A stretch of 64,000 nucleotides of DNA from Roseovarius aestuariivivens. Lineage in GTDB: Bacteria; Pseudomonadota; Alphaproteobacteria; Rhodobacterales; Rhodobacteraceae. Shown piece after piece: positions 9,348 to 17,568 of this stretch. The notes beneath the pieces are model-generated. The model was not told the origin of the DNA. It worked only from the letters and a program-made list of their open reading frames with translations, and did no database searches. The position numbers and the translations under genes were made by a program. Numbering within the stretch: position 1 is the stretch's first letter; the number at the start of each line of letters is the position of its first letter. Location of the stretch: assembly GCF_004761875.1 (NCBI RefSeq), contig NZ_SJEY01000004.1, positions 270,983-334,982 of the forward strand, written 5' to 3'.

Positions 9348-9384
9348 ACGCAGAAGCCGGTTGGCCTCTGCGTTTTTCTCTTTT
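9348..9384 (+). terminator. Orphan rightward intrinsic terminator
   Basis: ACGCAGA (9348-9354) pairs with TCTGCGT (9367-9373). Inside it a GCC/GGC extension surrounds a GGTT loop, and a run TTTTTCTCTTTT follows. It does not belong to any recognised long gene on the plus strand, so it marks the end of a short transcript, or read-through, starting between 9190 and 9340. Confidence 0.75.
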
Positions 9385-9517
9385 CTGCGCAAGATCTGAC
9401 ATCCGCCGGTACGACCGGTCGGGCGTCGGGGGTTTCCCGCGCGGCGACAAGGCCTTTGCTTGCTCCCATGCGCCCCCCTTTCTATAAGCAGGCAGGTGTC
9501 AGGTATGGAGCGCCAGC

Positions 9518-10468
9518 ATGAGCTTTTCACAATCCCATCTGCTGGGGATAGAGCCCCTCGCGCCGGCTGACATCACCACCATCCTCGACCTTGCCGATCA
9601 GTATGTGGCGCTCAACCGGCGCGACGTGAAACATGCCGACGCGCTGGCGGGTCTCACGCAGATCAACATGTTCTTCGAAAACTCCACCCGCACGCAGGCC
9701 AGTTTCGAACTGGCAGGCAAGCGTCTGGGCGCGGACGTGATGAACATGTCGATGCAGGCCAGCTCGGTGAAGAAGGGCGAGACGCTGATCGACACGGCGC
9801 TGACGCTCAACGCGATGCATCCCGATCTTCTGGTGGTGCGCCATCCGCATTCGGGCGCGGTGGACCTGCTGGCGCAAAAGGTGAACTGCGCCGTGCTGAA
9901 CGCCGGCGACGGGCGTCATGAACACCCCACTCAGGCGCTTCTGGATGCCCTCACGATCCGGCGCGCCAAGGGCCGGCTTCACCGTCTCAGCATCGCGATC
10001 TGCGGGGATATCGCGCATTCCCGTGTGGCGCGCTCCAATATCATCCTTCTGGGCAAGATGGAAAACCGCGTGCGGCTAGTCGGCCCGCCGACGCTGATGC
10101 CGGCGGGCATCGCCGATTTCGGCGTCGAGGTTTTCGAAGACATGGAAGAGGGGCTGCGCGACGTCGACGTGGTTATGATGCTACGGCTGCAGCGTGAGCG
10201 CATGGATGGCGGGTTCATTCCATCCGAGCGGGAATACTATTTCCGCTACGGGCTTGACGCGGACAAGCTGAGCTACGCCAGTCCCGACGCGATCGTGATG
10301 CATCCCGGCCCGATGAACCGCGGCGTCGAGATCGACGGCGAGATCGCCGACGACATCAACCGGTCGGTTATCCAGGAGCAGGTGGAAATGGGCGTCGCCG
10401 TGCGCATGGCGGCGATGGATCTTCTGGCGCGCAACTTGCGGGCCAGGTCAAAGGAGGTCATGGCATGA
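9518..10468 (+). CDS. pyrB: Aspartate carbamoyltransferase catalytic subunit
   Basis: The 316-aa enzyme joins carbamoyl phosphate to aspartate in the first committed step of pyrimidine synthesis. The carbamoyl-phosphate motif [13 protein letters not shown] and HPTQALLD are present, with the catalytic Lys in SSVKKGE. The C-terminal aspartate-binding part includes MHPGPMNRG. No pyrI regulatory gene follows. Instead two small membrane-protein genes lie between it and a dihydroorotase-like gene, which fits ATCases that assemble with an inactive dihydroorotase homologue. Its stop overlaps the next start by 4 bp. The RBS is GGAG, 9 nt before the ATG. Confidence 0.97.
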   Translation: MSFSQSHLLGIEPLAPADITTILDLADQYVALNRRDVKHADALAGLTQINMFFENSTRTQASFELAGKRLGADVMNMSMQASSVKKGETLIDTALTLNAMHPDLLVVRHPHSGAVDLLAQKVNCAVLNAGDGRHEHPTQALLDALTIRRAKGRLHRLSIAICGDIAHSRVARSNIILLGKMENRVRLVGPPTLMPAGIADFGVEVFEDMEEGLRDVDVVMMLRLQRERMDGGFIPSEREYYFRYGLDADKLSYASPDAIVMHPGPMNRGVEIDGEIADDINRSVIQEQVEMGVAVRMAAMDLLARNLRARSKEVMA

Positions 10469-11004
10469 GCGACCGGATCGAGATCAGCGCGACAGAGGCC
10501 GGCGTGGTACGCGTCTTCGATGTGGATCTTAGCCCGCAGGACCTGACGGACTTCAACCGGCGCAACGGAAGCTGGCCCCTGCGCGAGGCGCTGGACGCCG
10601 AGATGCTCGACGCCGATCATGTCGACCTGATCCGGATCGACGATCTCGAAGGGGTCGGTCTCGCCGGTTATCTCGAAGACGGGATGGGCGTCTCCGCCGA
10701 GGATATCGCCGAAAGCCGCGCCGCGCTCGACCGGTTGACCGGCACGGTTCTGGTGGTGGGTTCGCGCGCTTTTGGCGGCACAGCGCAAGTGCTGCGCCCG
10801 CGCGCGCCGCTGCACCTCGTGGCGACCTTCACCGAGGAAAGGGCGCCGGTGAGCTTCGATGCCCTGCCCGATGAAAGTGCGCAGCGCCCTCCGGACGCAA
10901 AGAAAAAGCCCCCCTCGGACGCGGCCATGTCGGGCCGCGTGGCGATGATCGCGCTCTTGGTGCTCTTCGCGCTGACGGCGGTCGTCGTCTGGGTGGCCTC
11001 ATGA
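10465..11004 (+). CDS. Unknown protein with C-terminal membrane anchor, pyr operon
   Basis: The 179-aa product is not recognised. Residues 1-125 look globular, with a hydrophobic strand [10 protein letters not shown] near 94-103. A Pro/Lys/Ala-rich linker follows (about 130-157), then a single C-terminal TM helix (about 158-178), suggesting a tail-anchored cytoplasmic domain. It overlaps pyrB by 4 bp upstream and the next gene by 4 bp downstream, so it is translated as part of the pyrimidine/phospholipid unit. Such coupling suggests co-production with ATCase, but no function can be assigned. Confidence 0.75.
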   Translation: MSDRIEISATEAGVVRVFDVDLSPQDLTDFNRRNGSWPLREALDAEMLDADHVDLIRIDDLEGVGLAGYLEDGMGVSAEDIAESRAALDRLTGTVLVVGSRAFGGTAQVLRPRAPLHLVATFTEERAPVSFDALPDESAQRPPDAKKKPPSDAAMSGRVAMIALLVLFALTAVVVWVAS

Positions 11005-11447
11005 CCGAGCTGTCGATGACGCCCACGACTCCGCTGGCCGACGGCGAACGCGTGGTCGCCTCCTTCGGGTCCGATCGCGCGACCTATTGGCGGGACCATG
11101 CGTGGCTGGCGGTTGCGGCCATGGCGCTTGGCATGGCCATCCTCTGGGCTCTTGGAAACCCGCATGTCTGGACGGGGGCCGTGGGCGGGTTGGCCGCTGT
11201 CGCCGTGCGGGCGGGCTACCTTGCCTCGGACGAGGCGGCGGCGCGCTGGGACATGACCGATCGCAGGCTGCTGGGGCCCGGCGTCCGCGCCGTGCCCCTG
11301 TCCGAGATCGCGACCGTCCGCACGCTGGGATCCGCCGTGCAGGTCGTGACGCATAGCGGCGACAAGCATCTGCTGAAGTACCAACCCGACAAGGAGGCCA
11401 CAGCGGCACGGATCCGGGCGGCCAGTGGCATGGGACAGACGGCATGA
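11001..11447 (+). CDS. Unknown membrane protein with PH-like region, pyr operon
   Basis: The 148-aa product has two hydrophobic helices near residues 33-70. A short soluble C-terminal part follows, reading like a bacterial pleckstrin-homology fold (WDMTDRRLLGPGVRAVPLSEI, then strands around VQVVTHSG). This is the layout of small bPH membrane proteins, whose roles are mostly unknown. Both ends overlap neighbours by 4 bp, between the tail-anchored protein gene and the dihydroorotase-like gene. The PH-like call is made by eye from spacing and composition and is tentative. Confidence 0.7.
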   Translation: MTELSMTPTTPLADGERVVASFGSDRATYWRDHAWLAVAAMALGMAILWALGNPHVWTGAVGGLAAVAVRAGYLASDEAAARWDMTDRRLLGPGVRAVPLSEIATVRTLGSAVQVVTHSGDKHLLKYQPDKEATAARIRAASGMGQTA

Positions 11448-12730
11448 CCAGAACACTCTTCACCGATGCCCGTCTGATCGACCCGGATGCGGATACCGAG
11501 ACGCGCGGCTGGCTTCTCGTCGAAAACGGCCGGATCGCGGCTATCGGGGGCGGGGCCGACATGCCCCAGACGGACGCGCGCATTGACTGCGCGGGCAAAT
11601 GCCTGGCGCCTGGCCTTGTCGATCTGGGCGTCAAGGTTTGCGAGCCTGGCGAACGGCACAAGGAAAGCTACCGCTCTGCCGGGCGGGCCGCGGCGGCAGG
11701 CGGAGTCACGACGATGATCACCCGCCCCGACACGCTTCCGGCCATCGACAGCCCCGAGGCGTTGGAATTCGTGTCGCGCCGCGCCAACGCAGCGGCCGAG
11801 GTGAACGTCCTGCCGATGGCGGCCCTCACCAAGGGCCGTGACGGGCGCGAGATGACCGAGATCGGCTTTTTGATGGACGCGGGCGCTGTGGCCTTCACCG
11901 ATTGCGACCACGTGGTCCGCGACACCAAGGTGCTGGCCCGGGCGCTCAGCTACGCTCGTGGACTCGGTGCGCTGGTCATCGGCCATATTCAGGAACCGGT
12001 GCTGAGCGCGGGGGCCGCCGCCACCTCGGGCAAGTTCGCCTCGCTTTACGGGCTGCCCGCGGTGTCGCCCATGGCCGAGCGGATGGGCCTCGACCGCGAT
12101 ATCGCGCTGATCGAGATGACGGGCGTGCGCTATCACGTCGACCAGGTGACGACCGCGCGCGCCCTGCCTGCCTTGCGCCGGGCGCGCGACAACGGGCTGG
12201 ACCTCAGCGCCGGCACGTCTATCCATCACCTGACCCTGAATGAATTCGACGTGGGCGGCTATCGCACCTTCTTCAAGGTCAAGCCGCCCCTTCGCGCCGA
12301 GGATGACCGCATGGCGGTGGTCGAGGCCGTGCGCAACGGGCTGATCGATACGATCAGTTCGATGCACACGCCACAGGACGAGGAATCCAAACGCCTGCCC
12401 TTCGAGGAGGCCGCCAGCGGCGCGGTGGGGCTGGAAACGCTGCTGCCCGCCGCCCTGCGGCTCTACCATTCGGGCGATCTCAGCCTGCCGGTGCTCTTCC
12501 GGGCGTTGTCGCGCAATCCCGCGCGCCGGCTTGGCCTACCATGCGGGCGGCTCTCGGCGGGCGCGCCCGCGGATCTGGTGCTCTTCGATCCGGACACGCC
12601 CTTTGTCCTCGACCGTTGGACCTTGCAGTCGAAATCGAAGAATACACCGTTTGACGGACAGCGGATGCAGGGTAAGGTCTTGGCAACCTATGTCGCCGGA
12701 CAAGCGGTCTTCGAGAGTATAAATGCCTGA
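11444..12730 (+). CDS. Dihydroorotase-like protein lacking metal ligands (pseudo-DHOase)
   Basis: The 428-aa product has the class I dihydroorotase/amidohydrolase fold with LAPGLVDL, EPGERHKESYRS and the C-terminal PADLVLFDPD. The essential HxH metal pair after the first strand is replaced by Gly62-Val-Lys64. The usual TDHAPH aspartate block reads SMHTPQ (about 306-311), with Met in place of the Asp. These changes argue against zinc binding and catalysis. Inactive dihydroorotase homologues are known to scaffold aspartate carbamoyltransferase in Pseudomonas, and the gene's linkage to pyrB fits that role. An active dihydroorotase should be encoded elsewhere. It overlaps plsY by 8 bp. Confidence 0.9.
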   Translation: MTRTLFTDARLIDPDADTETRGWLLVENGRIAAIGGGADMPQTDARIDCAGKCLAPGLVDLGVKVCEPGERHKESYRSAGRAAAAGGVTTMITRPDTLPAIDSPEALEFVSRRANAAAEVNVLPMAALTKGRDGREMTEIGFLMDAGAVAFTDCDHVVRDTKVLARALSYARGLGALVIGHIQEPVLSAGAAATSGKFASLYGLPAVSPMAERMGLDRDIALIEMTGVRYHVDQVTTARALPALRRARDNGLDLSAGTSIHHLTLNEFDVGGYRTFFKVKPPLRAEDDRMAVVEAVRNGLIDTISSMHTPQDEESKRLPFEEAASGAVGLETLLPAALRLYHSGDLSLPVLFRALSRNPARRLGLPCGRLSAGAPADLVLFDPDTPFVLDRWTLQSKSKNTPFDGQRMQGKVLATYVAGQAVFESINA

Positions 12731-13328
12731 TATTCAATCGTCTTTTGCGCTGCTCGCGTTCTGGGGGATCGTCGGATACCTGTTGGGCTCGATCCCGTTC
12801 GGCATGATTGTTGCGCGCCTTCTCGGCCTTGGCAATCTGCGCAACATCGGCTCCGGCAATATCGGTGCGACCAATGTGTTGCGCACGGGCAACAAGCTCG
12901 CGGCGCTGGCGACCCTGCTTCTGGACGGCGCCAAGGGCACCGTGGCGGTGATCCTTGCCCGCGCGGCCACCGGCGACGACGCAGCACAGCTTGCCGGGCT
13001 CATGGCCTTCGTCGGGCATTGCTTCCCGATCTGGCTGAGCTTTCGGGGCGGCAAGGGCGTGGCAACCTTCCTCGGCGTGATGCTTGGTCTTGCATGGCCC
13101 GTGGGCGTGGCCTGCTGCCTGACCTGGCTCGCTTCTGCCGCGGTCACTCGGATCTCGTCGATGGCGGCGATCTATGCGGCCGCGCTGTCGACCATCTGGG
13201 TTATCTTTCTCGGTTACTCGGAACTCTTCGTCATGGGTGTCGTCCTGACCCTGCTGGTCTTCTTCCGCCATGCCGCGAATATCCGCCGCCTGCGGACTGG
13301 CACCGAGCCTAAGATCGGCCAAAGCTGA
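12723..13328 (+). CDS. plsY: Glycerol-3-phosphate acyltransferase PlsY
   Basis: The 201-aa membrane enzyme transfers acyl groups from acyl-phosphate to glycerol-3-phosphate in phospholipid synthesis. It shows the three conserved cytoplasmic motifs: GSIPFGMIVARL near the N terminus, SGNIGATNVLR with DGAKG, and RGGKGVATFLG. Five hydrophobic segments match the usual topology. The ATG lies within the end of the dihydroorotase-like gene (8-bp overlap), so its translation depends on the pyr unit. It ends 16 bp before a convergent gene. Confidence 0.95.
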   Translation: MPDIQSSFALLAFWGIVGYLLGSIPFGMIVARLLGLGNLRNIGSGNIGATNVLRTGNKLAALATLLLDGAKGTVAVILARAATGDDAAQLAGLMAFVGHCFPIWLSFRGGKGVATFLGVMLGLAWPVGVACCLTWLASAAVTRISSMAAIYAAALSTIWVIFLGYSELFVMGVVLTLLVFFRHAANIRRLRTGTEPKIGQS

Positions 13329-13344
13329 CTGCCCGCCACCGGGC

Positions 13345-14748
13345 TCAGGTCATGCGGGTTTCGGGCAAACGATCCTCGGTTTCGGCCTCGGCCTCGCGCT
13401 TGATCAGCGGCAAAAGCCCGAACACCCCCTTGAGCGCGCCCATCACGGCGGGCCCGTAAGGCACAAGTTTGGCTGCCGCGTCGGCCAGCTTCGACGCCCC
13501 ATCGATCACCGCAGCGACCTTCTCGATTTTCTTGGCGATGTCTTTTTCCTCTTTCGCCTTCTCGGCCTCCTGCTTGAGCTTTTGGGCCTCATCGCTCTGC
13601 GGCATCTGGCCTAGCAGCTGGATCACCTGATCCATGCCGCTGTTCTGCATGGTCACACTGGCCTCGTTGTTGATCTGGATCTCGGCGGCAATCTCATTGA
13701 CGTTCTGAATCGACACGTTCATGTGCTGACGGGCGAAGGCCTTGATGATCTCGTCGCGTTTCCGGTCCATCTCCTTGAGCTGTTCCTCAAGGTCCGCACG
13801 GGTCTTCATCGCCATCTCCAGGCGCGAGCTCAGCGATTGCAGCGCCTGGAAATGCCGGATGCTCTGGCTGATCGCGGCGCCTGTATTCACCACCGACTCG
13901 CGCAGCATGTCGTTGCCCGGCATATCCGCGGGGATGATCGGGGCGATGTGTTCGAAGGCCAGCATCGATTGCGTCAGGTTCGTGATCGCGCCGTCATAAT
14001 CGTCCTCGGCGGCGGCGATTTCCGCCTGCACCCGCAGCCGCGCCGCGCCGGCATAGGCGTGCATCACGGAAATGATCGCCTGCTGCGAGCTGTCCATGCC
14101 GTCGACTGCGCTGAACTCGTCCAGCAGCGTGTCCATGCGTTCGAAAAACAGCCGGGCCTGCAAAAGCTTGTTGCCCAACGTCGCGTTCTGGACATGCGAC
14201 ATCGCACCGATCATGAAATATCCGCTGACCAGCGCAAAGGCGGTCTGGCGCATGTAATGCTCGGTCTCGGGCGCGGTCTTCGACAGAATCGACCGGATCT
14301 CCGGCAGGTAGGTCTCGACCGCGAGGACCTTGAGACTGGATTCACCGAAAGACCCGCGCATGACGGCCTCGACCGCTTCCATCACGAGTTTCTGGATGCG
14401 CGCGATCAGGTCGAGCTTTCGGTATTCGCGAAAGATCGGGTTCTCGTCCAGACCTTCGCGCCAGTTCACAACATTGACCACCTCGGCCATCTGCTGGAAC
14501 GTGGCCGCCGCATCGGAATACCGCCGCTGCATCGCCAGATGGCCGGCTTCGGCGGATTTCTCGAACGCTTTGGCGAAAAACATCCCCAGCGCCTCGGCCT
14601 CGCTGTATTCGTCGAGATTGTCGAAACTTCGCTGCGACAGGATCCGGATGGCGGCCTCGTAACAGGTCTCATAGTCGTGCCGCGCATGGCTTTCAAACAG
14701 CGTCACGATCAAATCTTCGGCGGGTGTGACTGCGCCTTCGGACGTCAT
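13345..14748 (-). CDS. Unknown 467-aa helical/coiled-coil protein
   Basis: The product is not recognised. Residues 1-300 are almost wholly helical and read like TPR-style helix pairs. A heptad-rich coiled coil follows (about 305-345, LEEQLKEMDRKRDEIIKAF), then an Asn/Gln/Ile-rich strand-like insert (SIQNVNEIAAEIQINN). A second charged coil comes next (EAEKAKEEKDIAKKIEKV), and then a hydrophobic Ala/Gly/Leu C-terminal segment (about 430-450). There is no signal peptide. A plausible promoter lies upstream at 14784-14812. The gene is monocistronic and convergent with plsY. Confidence 0.8.
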   Translation of the reverse strand: MTSEGAVTPAEDLIVTLFESHARHDYETCYEAAIRILSQRSFDNLDEYSEAEALGMFFAKAFEKSAEAGHLAMQRRYSDAAATFQQMAEVVNVVNWREGLDENPIFREYRKLDLIARIQKLVMEAVEAVMRGSFGESSLKVLAVETYLPEIRSILSKTAPETEHYMRQTAFALVSGYFMIGAMSHVQNATLGNKLLQARLFFERMDTLLDEFSAVDGMDSSQQAIISVMHAYAGAARLRVQAEIAAAEDDYDGAITNLTQSMLAFEHIAPIIPADMPGNDMLRESVVNTGAAISQSIRHFQALQSLSSRLEMAMKTRADLEEQLKEMDRKRDEIIKAFARQHMNVSIQNVNEIAAEIQINNEASVTMQNSGMDQVIQLLGQMPQSDEAQKLKQEAEKAKEEKDIAKKIEKVAAVIDGASKLADAAAKLVPYGPAVMGALKGVFGLLPLIKREAEAETEDRLPETRMT

Positions 14749-14783
14749 GGCAGGCTCCGCAATACATCAAATGAAATGCGGTT

Positions 14784-14812
14784 ATGTTACGCGAGGACGG
14801 GGATCAAATCAA
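14784..14812 (-). promoter_or_regulatory. Candidate sigma-70 promoter for the 467-aa gene
   Basis: On the minus strand TTGATT (14812-14807) is followed after 17 nt by TAACAT (14789-14784), about 35 bp before the start codon. It was found by eye only. Confidence 0.4.
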
Positions 14813-14881
14813 CTTTCGCGCAGGTCGACGGGCGCGTTTGCCCGCAATGGCTGCGCTGCCTGATCCAGGACGCAGGCGGCG

Positions 14882-16252
14882 TCAGTAACTGTATTCCGCA
14901 TAGATCCGGGACAGATCGCCCTGCCAGTCGCCGTGATAGCGCTCCAGCAACTCGTCGGCGGGCGTCTTGCCGCTGTCGATGCTTTCGCGCAGCGCGTTCA
15001 GGAAATGCGTCTCGTCCGGCACCATGCCGCCCGCGCCGGGGCGCGCCCGGGCCTTCAGCCCCGCCTCAGAGAGGTCAAGAACCTGCTGCGCCAACTCCTG
15101 CATGTGGATCCCGTCGACCCGCGCCTGCAGCGCGTCCTCGCTGGCCGCGACGCGCAACGCCTCGCGAGTGGCAGCATCCCAGTCCTTGACCAGATCCCAC
15201 GCCGCGTCGAGCGAGCTCTGGTCATAAAGCAGCCCGACCCAGAAGGCGGGCAACGCGCAAAGCCGCCGCCACGGGCCGCCATCGGCACCGCGCATCTCCA
15301 TGAATTTCTTGATCCGCGCCTCGGGGAAGATCGTGGTCAGGTGATCGGCCCAGTCCGACAGCGTCGGGGTTTCACCGGGCAGGGCAGGCAGTTTGCCGTC
15401 CAGGAAATCGCGGAAAGACTGGCCAAGCGCGTCCACGTATTTGCCGTCGCGATAGACGAAATACATCGGCACATCGAGCGCGTAGTCCACCCATGCCTCG
15501 AAACCAAAGCCGTCCTCGAAGACGAAGGGCAGCATGCCGGTGCGGTCTGAATCCAGATCGCGCCAGACCCGGCTACGCCAGGATTTATGGCCGTTGGGCT
15601 TGCCCTCGAAGAACGGAGAGTTGGCGAAAAGCGCCGTCGCCACCGGCTGCAGCGCCAGCGCGACGCGCAGCTTCTGGACCATGTCGGCCTCGGACCCGAA
15701 ATCGAGGTTCACCTGCACGGTGCAGGTGCGGTACATCATCGTCTTGCCCATGGTGCCGACGCGATCCATGTAGTCGGTCATCAGCTTGTAGCGTCCCTTG
15801 GGCATCACCGGCATGTCCTCGTGCCGCCATTCGGGCGCGGCGCCCAGGCCGATGAACCCGACGCCGATCTTGTCGGCCACGTCCTTCACCTCGCGCAGAT
15901 GTTCGTTCACCTCGTCGCAGGTCGCGTGGATCGTCTCAAGCGGCGCGCCCGACAGTTCGAGCTGCCCGCCCGGCTCCAGGCTGACATTGGCCCCGTCCTT
16001 GATCAGCCCGATCAGCTTTCCGGCCTCTTCCACCGGCGCCCATCCGTGCCGGTCACGCAGCCCTTCCAGCATCGCCAGCACGCTGCGCTCGCCCTCATAG
16101 GGGATCGGGCGATGGGTGTCCTTGCAATAGCCGAACTTCTCGTGCTCGGTTCCGATGCGCCATGCGTCCTTCGGCTTGCAGCCCGCTTCCAGGTATTCGG
16201 CCAGCTGGGCCCGGTTCTCGATCGGGCCGCCGCCTGATTGTGGGATGGACAT
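14882..16252 (-). CDS. gshA: Glutamate-cysteine ligase, plant/alphaproteobacterial type
   Basis: The 456-aa enzyme makes gamma-glutamylcysteine, the first step of glutathione synthesis. It belongs to the class found in plants and alphaproteobacteria rather than the E. coli class. Visible landmarks are WRIGTEHEKFGY, SLEPGGQLELSGAP, YMDRVGTMGKTMMYRTCTVQ and MEMRGADGGPWRR. The ATG at 16252 follows AGGAGAGG and was chosen over an upstream in-frame codon. It is the last gene in an apparent operon with rsmE and a small membrane protein (64-bp gap). Confidence 0.95.
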   Translation of the reverse strand: MSIPQSGGGPIENRAQLAEYLEAGCKPKDAWRIGTEHEKFGYCKDTHRPIPYEGERSVLAMLEGLRDRHGWAPVEEAGKLIGLIKDGANVSLEPGGQLELSGAPLETIHATCDEVNEHLREVKDVADKIGVGFIGLGAAPEWRHEDMPVMPKGRYKLMTDYMDRVGTMGKTMMYRTCTVQVNLDFGSEADMVQKLRVALALQPVATALFANSPFFEGKPNGHKSWRSRVWRDLDSDRTGMLPFVFEDGFGFEAWVDYALDVPMYFVYRDGKYVDALGQSFRDFLDGKLPALPGETPTLSDWADHLTTIFPEARIKKFMEMRGADGGPWRRLCALPAFWVGLLYDQSSLDAAWDLVKDWDAATREALRVAASEDALQARVDGIHMQELAQQVLDLSEAGLKARARPGAGGMVPDETHFLNALRESIDSGKTPADELLERYHGDWQGDLSRIYAEYSY

Positions 16253-16316
16253 GGCGCCTCTCCTGCTGTGCCGCGTAAACAATGGTCGCCAGAAGTGGCG
16301 TCAATCGGCAGGGCTG

Positions 16317-16829
16317 TCAATGCAGCCTGTTTGGTACGTGTTCCCAAACCGTCACGGGCTGACCGCCATGTGTCTGCATCGCCGACAAAAGCCGTCCCGT
16401 GCGCAGCCCCGGCAGCGTGGCGAACGTATCGAAAAGCTGGTCCGCCCCCTCGGCGGTCAGCGGGATCAGCAGCGGCGGCTGTCCGGGCTGGTAAAGCGCC
16501 CAGTGCGCCGGCTGGCCCGACGGGTCAAGATGCAGGGCGGTCAGCTCGCTCAGATCGACCGATCCGCCGGTCAAGGGGCCAAAATAGGTGACGCGGCCCT
16601 CGTCGACCTGCACGACACCGGGTCCGCCGCTGCCGGAACGAAAGCGCGCCCGCTGCACGCCGATCGCAACAAGAGCGGCCCCCGCAAGCCCCAGCGCGCC
16701 ACCGACCCAGGCAAGGATGCCGCCGGGGCCAAGCATCCACCAAAGCGCCACGCCAAGACAGCAAGCGCCGGCAATCACCTCGCGGTACTGGCGCAGGGCC
16801 TGCATGGCCTCGGGCCGCACGAAACTCAT
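16317..16829 (-). CDS. Small membrane protein, unknown function
   Basis: The 170-aa product has two close hydrophobic helices (about residues 18-58) and a soluble C-terminal part rich in strands (VQVDEGRVTYFGPLTGGSVDLSEL), the arrangement of small bPH-like membrane proteins. The ATG at 16829 follows GGGGGA by about 7 nt and overlaps the rsmE stop by 4 bp (ATGA). The downstream neighbour is gshA. No function is inferred from the context. Confidence 0.75.
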   Translation of the reverse strand: MSFVRPEAMQALRQYREVIAGACCLGVALWWMLGPGGILAWVGGALGLAGAALVAIGVQRARFRSGSGGPGVVQVDEGRVTYFGPLTGGSVDLSELTALHLDPSGQPAHWALYQPGQPPLLIPLTAEGADQLFDTFATLPGLRTGRLLSAMQTHGGQPVTVWEHVPNRLH

Positions 16830-17557
16830 GTCCAATCCCCCAGCGCCTGCTGCCAGAGCGTCATTGCGGCCACGGTAGCAGTGTCGGCGCGCAGGATGCG
16901 CGGGCCAAGACTGACGGCATGGGCGAAGGGCAGGGCGCGCAACCGCGCGCGTTCCTGGTCAGAAAACCCGCCTTCGGGTCCGATGAGAATGGCCCAGGGC
17001 TTGCCCCGGCCTGTGCTGTCCGCAAGGGCAGACGCGGGACCGGCCAGCGCCTCGTCGCAGAACATCAGCTGCCGGTCCTGCGGCCAGTCGGACAGCACAT
17101 GGTCGAGCTTTTGAAGCTCCGCGACCCCGGGCACATAGGTGCCGCCGCATTGCTCTGCGGCCTCGACGGCATGGGCCTGCAGCCGGTCCTGCCGGATGCG
17201 CTCGGCATTGGTGAAATCGGTCTGCACCGGCAAGATGCGCGCGGCCCCCATCTCGGCGGCTTTCTCGACGATGAAATCCGTGCGCGCCTTCTTGATCGGC
17301 GCGAACATCAGCCAAAGGTCCGGCGGGTCGCGCTGCGGCGCGGTCTGCCCGTCGACTTCAAGAAGACCGCCACGCTTCGACGCCTCCGCGACGCGCGCGC
17401 GCCATTCCCCGTCGCGCCCGTTGAAAAGCAGCACCGCATCGCCCACGCCCTGCCGCATCACCCCGAAAAGGTAATGCGCCTGATCCCGGCTCAGGGGAAC
17501 CGTTTGCCCTTGGCCGAGAGGGTGCTCTACATAGAGCCTGATCTTCGCAGCTTTCAT
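16826..17557 (-). CDS. rsmE: 16S rRNA (uracil-1498-N3)-methyltransferase
   Basis: The 243-aa SPOUT-class methyltransferase modifies U1498 of 16S rRNA using SAM. The knot region is clear: ILIGPEGGFSDQE (about 195-207) and LGPRILRADTA near the C terminus, with an N-terminal PUA-like part containing HYLFGVMR. It heads an operon with a membrane-protein gene and gshA. Its start is only 11 bp from the divergent ubiA start, so the two promoters must overlap the neighbouring coding regions. Confidence 0.94.
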   Translation of the reverse strand: MKAAKIRLYVEHPLGQGQTVPLSRDQAHYLFGVMRQGVGDAVLLFNGRDGEWRARVAEASKRGGLLEVDGQTAPQRDPPDLWLMFAPIKKARTDFIVEKAAEMGAARILPVQTDFTNAERIRQDRLQAHAVEAAEQCGGTYVPGVAELQKLDHVLSDWPQDRQLMFCDEALAGPASALADSTGRGKPWAILIGPEGGFSDQERARLRALPFAHAVSLGPRILRADTATVAAMTLWQQALGDWT

Positions 17558-17568
17558 GAGGGCACCAT

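Larger units (their letters stand above)
9185..9517. other. 333-bp intergenic region upstream of pyrB
   Basis: This stretch separates the divergent glycosylase and pyrB genes. It holds a possible 29-codon gene, a strong intrinsic terminator pointing rightward (9348-9384), and a likely pyrB promoter zone with TATAAG at 9483-9488. No other gene is apparent. Confidence 0.7.

Noticed and set aside
13723..15189. A long plus-strand open frame
   Set aside because: It is antisense to the 467-aa gene and gshA, with composition typical of a mirror frame.
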